Assembly: GCF_029946185.1 (NCBI RefSeq)
Contig: NZ_JAQSEA010000140.1
Location: 1-39,987 of the forward strand
DNA length: 39,987 nt
DNA from: Prosthecobacter sp.
GTDB lineage: Bacteria; Verrucomicrobiota; Verrucomicrobiia; Verrucomicrobiales; Verrucomicrobiaceae
Direction of reading: 5' to 3'
This document shows positions 7,736 through 15,316 of this stretch, one piece after another. The position numbers and the translations under genes were made by a program. Positions within the stretch are counted from its first letter, which is position 1. Each line of letters starts with the position of its first letter. The notes below the pieces were generated by a model. That model had not been told where the DNA came from. It did not search any database and saw only the letters and a list, made by a program, of their open reading frames with translations.

Positions 7736-8574
7736 CGTTTCATTTCCAGATGCTCGCCACATTGCAGCACGCAAAAGGGCTGATCGAGACGATTGCAGGA
7801 GTCCACAAATTCGTCGGGCGTTTCGGTGTTGAACTCAAACATGTCGTAATGGCAGGGAACGACGAGCCTTGCTTCACCGACTTTGCCAAGTGCTGCGGCC
7901 TCGGTGCCGTTGAGGTTTCCCGCCACGCGGCGCTCGGGTCTGTTGCCATTGATCGGCAGCAGCATCAGATCGCAGGCGTACTCACGCGCCATTGCAACGA
8001 TGTCATCGTGCCAAAGCGTGTCGCCGCTGTGGTAGATGGTGAACGGTCCGCAACGCACCAGAAATCCGGTGTAGTGGCAGTTGTCATGCTCATCACGCAG
8101 CACTTCATTGTGTTTGGCAATGATGCCGCGCAGCTCCCAGCGGTCTTCGAAATACACGTCATGATCCCCGATGCCGCAGTAGCTCACGCTGACTTCTCCC
8201 AGCCGCTTTCGCGCCTCGGGAATGATGGGGTGCGGCAAGTAGAGCCGGAAACCTGGATTCGCCGCCGCGAGCGGCACCAGCGTGGCAGCGTCCAGATGAT
8301 CTGTGTGTAGGTGGCTCGCCGTTACACGGCTGATGCCGGTGAGCCGGCGCGGGTCGATGCAGCGCTCCGTCATCCGCACATGCGGCTTGTCGGTGGCGGC
8401 GTACTTTGCCGTCAGTGAATCGGAGAGGTAGGGGTCAACCAGGAGCCGCTCCCCTGCCCACTGCACGAGGAAGCCACTCTGCCCCAGCCACCAGACATGC
8501 AGCGTGTCTTCGTCCGTGGAAGCTGCAGCGATGTCCGCGAGGAGTGCGTCGTCTTTTTGAAAGGCTGATATCAT
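7726..8574 (-). CDS. Metallo-beta-lactamase-fold hydrolase, UlaG-like
   Basis: A 282-residue cytoplasmic protein (no signal peptide) of the MBL fold. It starts with the WLGQSGF strand typical of the UlaG-like family and carries the metal motif HLHTDH (His88, His90, Asp92, His93), a bridging-Asp motif HSGDT and a late His in PCHYD. UlaG opens the lactone of L-ascorbate-6-phosphate, but members of this broad family act on many lactones and phosphodiesters, so the substrate is unknown. Its ATG overlaps the stop of the NAD-gene fusion by four bases (ATGA), so the two are translationally coupled. That suggests a role linked to NAD metabolism or repair, which is inference from context only. Confidence 0.85.
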   Translation of the reverse strand: MISAFQKDDALLADIAAASTDEDTLHVWWLGQSGFLVQWAGERLLVDPYLSDSLTAKYAATDKPHVRMTERCIDPRRLTGISRVTASHLHTDHLDAATLVPLAAANPGFRLYLPHPIIPEARKRLGEVSVSYCGIGDHDVYFEDRWELRGIIAKHNEVLRDEHDNCHYTGFLVRCGPFTIYHSGDTLWHDDIVAMAREYACDLMLLPINGNRPERRVAGNLNGTEAAALGKVGEARLVVPCHYDMFEFNTETPDEFVDSCNRLDQPFCVLQCGEHLEMKRGG

Positions 8575-9953
8575 GCACCGAACTGGATGGCTGCGATTTT
8601 TTCCGCCATGTCATGGCTGGCGCAGAAGACCAGCTCAGCAGCCGCAGCACGCGACAGCCGCGCATGCAGCGCCACCACGCGCCCCATGCTAAGGCCGTCC
8701 ACATACGCCTGTACGGGACGGTGCTTGGGGTCGATGTTGCGGATCTCCACCGTGGTGTCGGGAGAAAGCAGAGCGCTGCGCCAGTGCGCAGGTTGAAGTA
8801 CATTGGAGCCCACAAGCAACCATGCTGGCGTATCCGCCAGCAGCGGTGCCGCCCCCATGCTGCGCGCGTAGGCTGTCGATCCGGCGGCGGTGGCCACGAG
8901 GGCCCCGTCGCACACGAGTTTGGGAATACGACGCACGTTGTTCACTGTGATCTCCAACCATGCGGATTGGCTGGTGGCGCGCTCCAGCCATGAATCATTG
9001 AATCCATGCGCAGGGTGCCTGCGCCCCTCTTCGTCCTCAAATTCGAGGAAGAGCATGGGCATTTGACGAAAAATGACATCGCTCGGCGGAAAGGAATGTG
9101 CCGTTACTTGTTCCTGCGCATTCAGCAGAAAGCCGAGGTGCCCGGCATTGATGCCAAAGAACGGCAACCGGGTACGCCAGTGCTCGCGGATGCTGCGCAG
9201 CATGGCGCCGTCCCCCCCGATCACGTTGATGAAATCGGCATCTCCAGCGGCCACATGCCTGCCATCCAGCAGGGTGCTCAGCGCACGTACTTTGGGGATT
9301 TCGACGTCCGCCTGCAGAAAAAATTTCGCATCTTCCAGCGTCCCCCGCGCCCAGTTCCCCGGCACCGGTGCGCGATAGAGGCCGTAACGCGCCAGGTAGG
9401 CCTCCGCCCGTGGCGGCACCAGATCACGCACGCACTTCCCATGGCTCAAATGCTCGCGGATCTCTGTGCTGGAGCCTTCCACCAGATGCTCGATAAGCTG
9501 GGCGTGCGGTGGCAGATCATCGGCATGCAGCGTGTAGCCGGGCCGTTTGAGCACGGCAAAATTTGCCTGCTCCCACAACTCGAGGCCATGGGCCCAGGTC
9601 CGCTGGATCAGCGACTCTCCGCTTGCCCCCCCCGTGACCAGATCGGCACCCACCACATGCCACAGTTCCCCTTCGGCTTCAAAGCGCCGCTGCAACTCGT
9701 AATTCCGCGTGAAGGTCTCCTGCTCGAAATCGGAGAGATCGACCGTCACTTTGGCCAGACCGCCGAAGACGATGTCCGCCAATGCCGCCCGATACACTGA
9801 AGGCACGCTGTCGGTGACCGGTTTGTCTGGCCGGGGGCCGCATGGGATCACCCGCACTTCGTCAAAATCCTGCGCTAGCCGCAGGGCTATAGCGGCATGG
9901 TGGTTCCCTGGGGGATTGAAGCTGCCTCCAAAAATGGCGATGCGCTTGGGCAT
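8571..9953 (-). CDS. nadD-nadK: Fusion of nicotinate-nucleotide adenylyltransferase (NadD-like) and NAD kinase
   Basis: A 460-residue protein with two enzyme domains. Residues 1 to ~195 resemble NadD/NMNAT: nucleotide-binding start IAIFGGSFNPP (5-15) and the late SSTEIREHL motif. The family HxGH is here GNHH (16-19), so the second catalytic His is kept but the first is Gly. Residues ~205-460 are NAD kinase: GGDGAMLRS (~246), FFGINAGHLGF, GFNDSW and AAGSTAYARS. Together the domains would make NAD (or its acid form) and phosphorylate it to NADP. I chose the ATG at 9953; the frame also has a TTG at 9986 adding 11 poor residues. The next gene overlaps by ATGA. Confidence is high for the kinase half, moderate for catalysis by the first half. 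Confidence 0.82.
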   Translation of the reverse strand: MPKRIAIFGGSFNPPGNHHAAIALRLAQDFDEVRVIPCGPRPDKPVTDSVPSVYRAALADIVFGGLAKVTVDLSDFEQETFTRNYELQRRFEAEGELWHVVGADLVTGGASGESLIQRTWAHGLELWEQANFAVLKRPGYTLHADDLPPHAQLIEHLVEGSSTEIREHLSHGKCVRDLVPPRAEAYLARYGLYRAPVPGNWARGTLEDAKFFLQADVEIPKVRALSTLLDGRHVAAGDADFINVIGGDGAMLRSIREHWRTRLPFFGINAGHLGFLLNAQEQVTAHSFPPSDVIFRQMPMLFLEFEDEEGRRHPAHGFNDSWLERATSQSAWLEITVNNVRRIPKLVCDGALVATAAGSTAYARSMGAAPLLADTPAWLLVGSNVLQPAHWRSALLSPDTTVEIRNIDPKHRPVQAYVDGLSMGRVVALHARLSRAAAAELVFCASHDMAEKIAAIQFGA

Positions 9954-10072
9954 GCCGCACGGTGCCAGTGGTCCAAACGAGTGCAAGCTGTGAGAAGGCG
10001 TCGTTTAATCGAGGCGGGGTCCAGATTGGAACGCAGTGATGTATAGACACGGGCGTGAATACCAGGTGAAAC

Positions 10073-10108
10073 AAAAAGCCGTGCCATCCGGTATGGACAG
10101 CACGGCTT
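10073..10108 (-). terminator. Rho-independent terminator of the YciE/YciF gene
   Basis: A perfect 9-bp stem (AAGCCGTGC with GCACGGCTT) with a 15-nt loop lies 30 bp past the stop of the minus-strand ferritin-like gene. On that strand it ends in five T's. It separates this gene from the NadD-NadK fusion downstream. Confidence 0.75.
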
Positions 10109-10137
10109 GTGCGGGGAGAGGTGGAAACGGGAGCTGA

Positions 10138-10641
10138 TTATGCATCAGCCAACGCTGCGGCCTCTTCATTCACCGTGGAGGTGGCGAGGTCGGTCAGCTT
10201 TTCGTCCGTCTGCTTTTCTTCTTCCAGGGTTTGGCTCAGGAGGTCCGCTGCTTCGTCATAGCCGAGGCGAATGGCCAAGGCCCGTGCGGTGCCGTAGCCG
10301 GCAATTTCGTAGTGCTCGACCCGCTGGGCGGCACCGATGAGTCCGGCGTCACGGACGGCATCTTCAGCGTCCTCGCTTATGAGCTCGCAACCTTCTTCAA
10401 GGAGTCCTTCCATGGCCTTGCACTTGTGGCCGGCGAGCTTGAAGTCGCCCGCTTTGGCGATGGTTTCAAGCCTGGTGACGTGGTTGCGTGTTTGCTCCAG
10501 GTGCTCTTCAAAGCCGGAGCGCAGTTCTGCATTGGTGGCGGCCTTGGCCATTTTTGGCAGAGCTTTCACGAGTTGGTTTTCGGCGCTGTAGAGATCTTTG
10601 AGTTCTTGAACGTAAAGATCGTGGAGGGTGTTGAGTTTCAT
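10138..10641 (-). CDS. YciE/YciF-type ferritin-like protein (DUF892)
   Basis: A 167-residue, mostly helical, acidic cytoplasmic protein that matches the DUF892 family. The N-terminus LHDLYVQELKDLYSAE is diagnostic, followed by helices with metal-ligand-type Glu and His (FEEHLEQTRNH, QRVEHYEIAGYG) and a C-terminal EEEKQTDEKLTDL helix. Family members have a ferritin-like four-helix fold and are linked to stress responses; iron binding is suspected more than shown. It is a single-gene unit: its own terminator lies downstream and a 296-bp divergent gap lies upstream. The start has an A/C-rich leader (ACACCACACATAAACAAACC) instead of a Shine-Dalgarno site, a feature shared with several other stress genes here. 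Confidence 0.9.
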   Translation of the reverse strand: MKLNTLHDLYVQELKDLYSAENQLVKALPKMAKAATNAELRSGFEEHLEQTRNHVTRLETIAKAGDFKLAGHKCKAMEGLLEEGCELISEDAEDAVRDAGLIGAAQRVEHYEIAGYGTARALAIRLGYDEAADLLSQTLEEEKQTDEKLTDLATSTVNEEAAALADA

Positions 10642-10937
10642 GGTTTGTTTATGTGTGGTGTTGGACTGGGGTCGTTGTCTTTTTCGAGAGTAACAGCTCT
10701 TTCGGCCGTATGTGGAGCCCCCCTGATGATCGCTTCATGCCGTTGCTGTAGGCATTGACGGAATTTAAGCCTCTCGCTCACATGCGTCGGCTATTGGGGA
10801 AACCGGTGAGGACCGCAGACAATCTTCCCTGTGACAGTTTTGCGTTTCACACTTGCTGGGTGTTCTGACAAGACCGCGAGTCGGTAGTGCAACGATAAAA
10901 ATGCAAGAACTGCACGCTGATTTGTCCATCCCCCAGC

Positions 10938-11762
10938 ATGGGCAGTTCCCCACAATACCATCTCATGATCCTCGACGCCTCCTGCAACCTTGAATATGTG
11001 ATCCACGAAGAGGTTTCGGCTATATTCATGCTTCGGCCCCGCAGTGGGTGGGCACAGTGGATCATGCGAGAGGACTTCGCGCTTACACCCCGCGTACCCG
11101 TTGTGGAATACATGGACCTCTACGGCAACTGCTGCCAGCGGATCGTGATGCCTCCCGGCAATTTTCATTTCTCGATGAAATGCCGGGCATGGGCGCCGGA
11201 TGATCTGGACAGCAGACCTCTGGCCCCCCTGCAGTCTGTGGCGCAACTGCCCGTGGAGGTGCTGCATTACCTGCTGCCAAGCCGCTACTGCCAGTCTGAC
11301 AAGCTGGGTAGCATCGCGAATTCCATCGTAGGCACAACGCCGCACAATCACCACCAAATCTCCCGCATCCGCACGTGGATCAATGAAAACATCTCCTATG
11401 AGCGAGGTTCGAGCGATTCGTCCACCTCTGCGCTGGAGACGGCAAACACGCGACGCGGCGTGTGCCGGGACTTTGCGCATTTGGGCATCGCCCTGTGCCG
11501 CGCGATCAATGTGCCTGCGCGCATGGTGGTGGGTTTTGTGCACGAACTGGAACCGATGGACCTGCATGCGTGGTTTGAGGCGTACATCGGCGGGCGATGG
11601 TACACCTTTGATGCCACGGAAAACAAGTCATGTGTCGGGCGGATCGTCGTGGCCTATGGGCGTGACGCGGCGGATGTGGCGCTGGTGTCGCTCTTCGGAA
11701 ATTTTACATGCACGTCCATGCGTGTAACCGTCGAAGAAGTGGTGGAGGCCGTGGAAAAATGA
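10938..11762 (+). CDS. Transglutaminase-like cysteine protease-fold protein
   Basis: A 274-residue protein (265 if the ATG at 10965 is used) with two parts: an N-terminal beta domain of the kind found before bacterial transglutaminase-like domains, and a catalytic domain. The Cys-His-Asp triad is visible: Cys176 in RRGVCRDFAHLG, His210 in DLHAWFEAY, Asp225 in TFDATEN. There is no signal peptide, so it acts in the cytoplasm. The next gene, 29 bp downstream, is an Anbu-type proteasome homologue. Known Anbu operons contain a transglutaminase-like protein of this type, usually with an ATP-grasp and an alpha-E protein; those two are not next to it here. Function is unproven; protease or peptide-modifying activity is likely. 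Confidence 0.85.
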   Translation: MGSSPQYHLMILDASCNLEYVIHEEVSAIFMLRPRSGWAQWIMREDFALTPRVPVVEYMDLYGNCCQRIVMPPGNFHFSMKCRAWAPDDLDSRPLAPLQSVAQLPVEVLHYLLPSRYCQSDKLGSIANSIVGTTPHNHHQISRIRTWINENISYERGSSDSSTSALETANTRRGVCRDFAHLGIALCRAINVPARMVVGFVHELEPMDLHAWFEAYIGGRWYTFDATENKSCVGRIVVAYGRDAADVALVSLFGNFTCTSMRVTVEEVVEAVEK

Positions 11763-11791
11763 AACGCTGAACTGCCTTACCCCATCCAATC

Positions 11792-12586
11792 ATGTCCTAT
11801 TGTCTTGGCATCAACACAGCAGACGGCCTTGTGCTGGCTTCAGACTCACGCTCCAGCTCCGGTGCCGACCAGGTGAACACCTGCCAAAAGATGCACCAGT
11901 TCAGCATTCCAGGGGAGCGCGTCTTCGTCATTCTCACCACGGGCAGCCTATCGCTGAGCCAGTCCATCATCACGCTGCTGAGGCAGGATTTTGATGCAGG
12001 GCTGGGGCTGGCAGCCGTAGCGAACATGTATGAGGCGGCGCGAGTGCTGGGTGCTATGATGCGCCGCATTTCGGACCTGGACCGGGCAGCGCTGGAGAAG
12101 GACAATTTTCGCTTCAATGTGAACCTGATCCTGGGTGGTCAGATCTTGGGCCAGCCCCACGAATTGTACATGGTCTATCCTCAGGGCAACCCGCTGCGCT
12201 CCACGCCGGACGCGCCATTTCTACAAATTGGGGAGAGCAAGTATGGCCGCCCGATTCTTGACCGGGGGATCAGCCATCACAGCACAACCATCTACCAGTC
12301 CGCAAAATACGCGCTGCTCTCGCTGGAGGCCACAATGCGCTCCAACGCCACAGTAGGCCCGCCAGTGGACCTCCTGCTCTACCAACTTGATGGTCTGCAG
12401 GTGACACACTACCGCCGCTTCTACAGCCAGGACATGGATCTGATCGAGATCCACAACGCGTGGGAGAAAGCGCTGCGCAACGCCGTGCATCAGCTACCGG
12501 AGATTTGTTTTGACGGTGGTGATGCCCGCTCTTCCCCACCCTACCCCGAAGCTGCAGGATGGCGGGAATCGACGGAAAAGAGCTAG
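11792..12586 (+). CDS. Anbu-type proteasome/HslV-like peptidase (COG3484)
   Basis: A 264-residue protein of the Ntn-hydrolase fold matching the 'ancestral beta subunit' family. The start MSYCLGINTADGLVLASDSR gives an N-terminal Ser after Met removal, at the position of the Thr1 nucleophile, then Asp and the SDSR loop with a KMHQF segment holding the expected Lys. Later blocks (LILGGQILGQPHELYMVYPQG, IGESKYGRPILDR split here only for description) follow the family pattern. Anbu proteins form ring or spiral oligomers, and their substrates are unknown. The last ~20 residues, Pro/Ser-rich and charged, look like a disordered tail. It is probably co-transcribed with the transglutaminase gene upstream. 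The Ser-for-Thr nucleophile is worth noting. Confidence 0.88.
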   Translation: MSYCLGINTADGLVLASDSRSSSGADQVNTCQKMHQFSIPGERVFVILTTGSLSLSQSIITLLRQDFDAGLGLAAVANMYEAARVLGAMMRRISDLDRAALEKDNFRFNVNLILGGQILGQPHELYMVYPQGNPLRSTPDAPFLQIGESKYGRPILDRGISHHSTTIYQSAKYALLSLEATMRSNATVGPPVDLLLYQLDGLQVTHYRRFYSQDMDLIEIHNAWEKALRNAVHQLPEICFDGGDARSSPPYPEAAGWRESTEKS

Positions 12587-12633
12587 CGCGGATTATGGTG
12601 CTCTCTGCAGACTGAATGGCTCACATTGAGCGC

Positions 12634-12650
12634 CAGCCTATTCCAGGCTG
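12634..12650. terminator. Short hairpin between convergent genes
   Basis: CAGCCT and AGGCTG flank a 5-nt loop in the 69-bp gap between the Anbu gene and the convergent esterase gene. No T-tract follows, so a terminator role is weakly supported. Confidence 0.3.
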
Positions 12651-12655
12651 CCTCT

Positions 12656-14278
12656 TCATGGCTTGAGTGTGCCAGACTTCGGTGGGAGGGATGCATTGTC
12701 CATCGGCCAGTCATCAGTCCGAAAGGGAGCCGCAGGCAAAGCCGAGCCATTGATCAGATTGACATCTGGATTGTTAGCCCAAGCGTAGCGCACGGCCACG
12801 GGCTTTTGAATGCCAGCATGAGACACAATGATCTGCTTCCCCTCGATGCGTGCTTCCGCCCACTGCCAATGCTTCGTCTCATCGGCAATGGCAAAACCCT
12901 TCACGGCTACGCTGCCGTCTGCTGTCTTGAGTCCATCAGCATGCTGAAAATGCACCACCACTTTTCCGTCCTGAATGGCGTGACTTTCAAACTGCGGTCC
13001 ACTCCACTGGATCTTCTCGCCATAGACCTTCGCCCGGGCCCACAGAGCGAGTCGATGACCGATCTGCTGTTTGTTGGTGGGATGAATGTTCGCGGCGTCG
13101 CCGATGTCGAGATTGATGGTCATGCCGGTGTGTGGCGTGGCTTGCGCCTTGGCCTGAGCCTCCCGCAGTCGCGCCCAAGTGGAGGGAGCCATGGGGTCAG
13201 TCTCGCGCTTTTGGAAATTGGGCAGTTGCACCCAAGCGAAGGGCATCTCCGCACCCCAACGCGTGCGCCAGTCACGGATCATGAGCGGAAGCTGAATGGC
13301 ATAGAGCGGGCCGTTGCCTGCATTGGATTCGCCCTGGTACCAGATCACGCCACGCATCGCGAAGGGGATCAAGGGTGCGATTTTGCCATTGAACAGATTG
13401 CCGGGACGGTTTGGGTTGAGCGGATCGCTGCCTACGTAGGCGGGCTGGCGAGGTGCGGGTTTCTTAGCCGCGAGTGCTGCCTTCGCAGCATCCTGCCATT
13501 GTTTTTTAGAGGCATCGTTCTTTGCCCGGTTGTCCGGCTTCTCGAACAAATCCACATCCTGCTGCCAGCGCTTCAGCAGCGGCTGCAGTTGGGGTTCCTT
13601 CTGCATGGCTTCCATGCTGGTCCAAGATTCAATCGTGGTGCCACCGACCGATGAATTGATCAATCCCACAGGCACCTTCAGTGTCTGGTGCAACTCCCGG
13701 CCAAAGAAATAAGCAGCGGCAGAAAAATTCGCAATCGTACGAGGAGAACAAGCCTGCCACACGCCCTGGCACTGCTCCTGCGGCGTCGTGGCCGTGAAGG
13801 ACTGCACAAAGAACATGCGAATTTGGGGGAAATCTGCAGCGGCCATTTCCTTTTCAGCGCCCGCCACGCCTTTAACCGTCATGGCCATGTTTGACTGGCC
13901 GGAACAAAGCCACACTTCACCCACGAGCACATTCCGGACCACCACCGTACTTTGGCCGGAGACACGGAGGATTCTAGGGTCGATGCTCGCGGGCAGCGGA
14001 TTAAGAACCACCTTCCAGCGGCCATTTTTATCAGCCTTGGTGATCTTGGTCTGATCCGCAAACTTCACATTGATCTCGTGCCCTGCCTCGGCCAAGCCCC
14101 ACACGGGGATGGGCTGGTCACGCTGCAGCACCATGTGATCTTTAAAAATGGCGGGCAGAGTGACTGTGGCGTGGGCGCAAAGCGTCAGGCCAGTGCCAAG
14201 AATTACCATCAGGCAGGTGCGCATGACACGCGAAGGGAGCTGGTTCACAGGACGATTGAGTTCGGAGCATTGTTTCAT
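12656..14278 (-). CDS. Secreted sialate O-acetylesterase-type SGNH hydrolase
   Basis: A 540-residue exported esterase. Counting from the internal ATG at 14224, which begins a clean signal peptide (cleavage near AHA), the catalytic Ser is S111 in WLCSGQSNM. Other family blocks are MVLQRDQPIPVWG, SVGGTTIESW, GVIWYQGESNAG and the Asp/His region DAANIHPTNK. This is the SASA/DUF303 pattern, typical of 9-O-acetyl sialic acid esterases and acetylxylan esterases. About 45 Ala/Lys-rich residues (roughly 230-275) form an insert between conserved blocks. Planctomycetes and Verrucomicrobiota carry many such enzymes for sulfated or acetylated glycans. I list the longer start at 14278; the ATG at 14224 gives a better signal peptide and may be the true start. 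Substrate unknown. Confidence 0.87.
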   Translation of the reverse strand: MKQCSELNRPVNQLPSRVMRTCLMVILGTGLTLCAHATVTLPAIFKDHMVLQRDQPIPVWGLAEAGHEINVKFADQTKITKADKNGRWKVVLNPLPASIDPRILRVSGQSTVVVRNVLVGEVWLCSGQSNMAMTVKGVAGAEKEMAAADFPQIRMFFVQSFTATTPQEQCQGVWQACSPRTIANFSAAAYFFGRELHQTLKVPVGLINSSVGGTTIESWTSMEAMQKEPQLQPLLKRWQQDVDLFEKPDNRAKNDASKKQWQDAAKAALAAKKPAPRQPAYVGSDPLNPNRPGNLFNGKIAPLIPFAMRGVIWYQGESNAGNGPLYAIQLPLMIRDWRTRWGAEMPFAWVQLPNFQKRETDPMAPSTWARLREAQAKAQATPHTGMTINLDIGDAANIHPTNKQQIGHRLALWARAKVYGEKIQWSGPQFESHAIQDGKVVVHFQHADGLKTADGSVAVKGFAIADETKHWQWAEARIEGKQIIVSHAGIQKPVAVRYAWANNPDVNLINGSALPAAPFRTDDWPMDNASLPPKSGTLKP

Positions 14279-14338
14279 GTTTAAGTCTATACGCCGCGCC
14301 TGCGGCCAATTCCTCAGCGATTGGAAAGCACTCTCCGG

Positions 14339-14800
14339 TCAATCCTCGACGATGACAGGATTGTCGATCCCCAATGCTTCGGCGAGCTCCATGAAATGAT
14401 CCTGCTCCTGAGCGATGATTTTTCGCAGCACTTCACTCAGCCCATACTCGCCCATGGCCTCTGCCTGCCGGATTCTCTGCCGGTAGTTTCGGATGGTTTC
14501 CATTTCATTGTCGAGGTCAAATTGCAGCATGTCCTTCGGCTGGTCTGAGGTCTTCACCGCTTTGGGTGTTGTCGTTGGAGCGCCATTGAAGTAGTCGATT
14601 TGTTTTGCGATCAGAATGGCATGGTTGAGCTCCTCTGCTGCATGCACAGCCAACTCGTCTGCAATGCTCTTGTATTCAGCACCTTTGAGAGTCTGGCTGT
14701 AAACAACGTAGGCAATGATGGCTTGGTATTCGCGGGAGAGATCTTCATTCAGAAGATCAATCATTTCCTGACGGCTGGGGATCGGGAGATCTTTTCTCAT
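14339..14800 (-). CDS. Ferritin-like diiron protein (bacterioferritin/Dps-like)
   Basis: A 153-residue four-helix protein. Ligand-type motifs fall in order: NEDLSREYQAIIAY, HAAEELNHAILIAKQID, NEMETIRNYRQRI and AQEQDHFMELAEAL, which is the Glu / ExxH / Glu / ExxH pattern of the ferritin superfamily diiron site. No signal peptide is present. It may store iron or remove peroxide; the exact subfamily is not certain. The start is preceded by the A/C-rich leader ACCACCAAACACC rather than a Shine-Dalgarno site. Upstream is a 179-bp divergent gap to the CsbD gene. The esterase gene lies 60 bp downstream on the same strand, but the two functions look unrelated. Confidence 0.85.
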   Translation of the reverse strand: MRKDLPIPSRQEMIDLLNEDLSREYQAIIAYVVYSQTLKGAEYKSIADELAVHAAEELNHAILIAKQIDYFNGAPTTTPKAVKTSDQPKDMLQFDLDNEMETIRNYRQRIRQAEAMGEYGLSEVLRKIIAQEQDHFMELAEALGIDNPVIVED

Positions 14801-14979
14801 GGTGTTTGGTGGTTACCACCAGCCATCGTTTTCAGCCCGCGAGATGGATGTGCTTAATTACAGCCGCGCAAGATGACTTCACCACGTCCAGATGTGCAAG
14901 GAGGACCGATGTTTCTTGTGGAGTGAAGTGCTGCGGAAAAGCGGCACGTCATTCCAATCAACCTACACCCCCAACGAAT

Positions 14980-15180
14980 ATGAACACGACGACAGCCAAA
15001 GGCGACTGGAACATCATGAAGGGCAAGCTCAAGCAGAAATGGGCCCAGCTTACAGATGACGATCTGAAAGACTATGAAGGCAAGACCGATGAACTCATCG
15101 GCAACATTCAGAAACGCACCGGCGAATCACGGGAGGCCGTGGAGAAAGCTATGAAAGAATGCGATGACTGCAACTGCTGA
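14980..15180 (+). CDS. csbD: CsbD family stress-response protein
   Basis: A 66-residue hydrophilic protein with the CsbD signature: GDWNIMKGKLKQKWAQL, then TDDDLKDYEGKTDELIG and IQKRTGESREAVEKAM. CsbD proteins are general-stress (sigmaB-controlled in Bacillus) small helical proteins of unknown molecular role. The C-terminus ends in CDDCNC, giving three Cys that are not part of the usual family core and might bind metal or form disulfides. The frame is open upstream to 14806, but only the ATG at 14980 gives a family-like start. A bidirectional terminator follows 60 bp downstream. Confidence 0.92.
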   Translation: MNTTTAKGDWNIMKGKLKQKWAQLTDDDLKDYEGKTDELIGNIQKRTGESREAVEKAMKECDDCNC

Positions 15181-15243
15181 GCCTCGCCTTTAAAAAGGTT
15201 CTAGCAGGACAACATGGGGCATGCCTGTGTTTAACTGCAAGCC

Positions 15244-15283
15244 AAAAACCCCGTCCTGCCTTTTAGGTCGAACGGGTTTTTTT
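15244..15283. terminator. Bidirectional terminator between csbD and the cardiolipin synthase gene
   Basis: AAAACCCCGT (15245-15254) pairs with ACGGGTTTTT (15272-15281), with one bulged C, around a loop that contains a short inner stem. Seven T's follow on the plus strand and an A-tract on the left gives T's on the minus strand, so it can stop both convergent transcripts. Confidence 0.7.
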
Positions 15284-15316
15284 CATGTGACGGATGGGAC
15301 GCCGCGAAAAGAGCCT

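Noticed and set aside
9954-9986. TTG start extending the NadD-NadK protein by 11 residues
   Set aside because: The ATG at 9953 places the nucleotide-binding strand at the usual distance from the N-terminus.
12626-13654. Plus-strand open frame of 342 codons
   Set aside because: Antisense to the SGNH esterase gene, which carries all family motifs; no protein-like pattern here.
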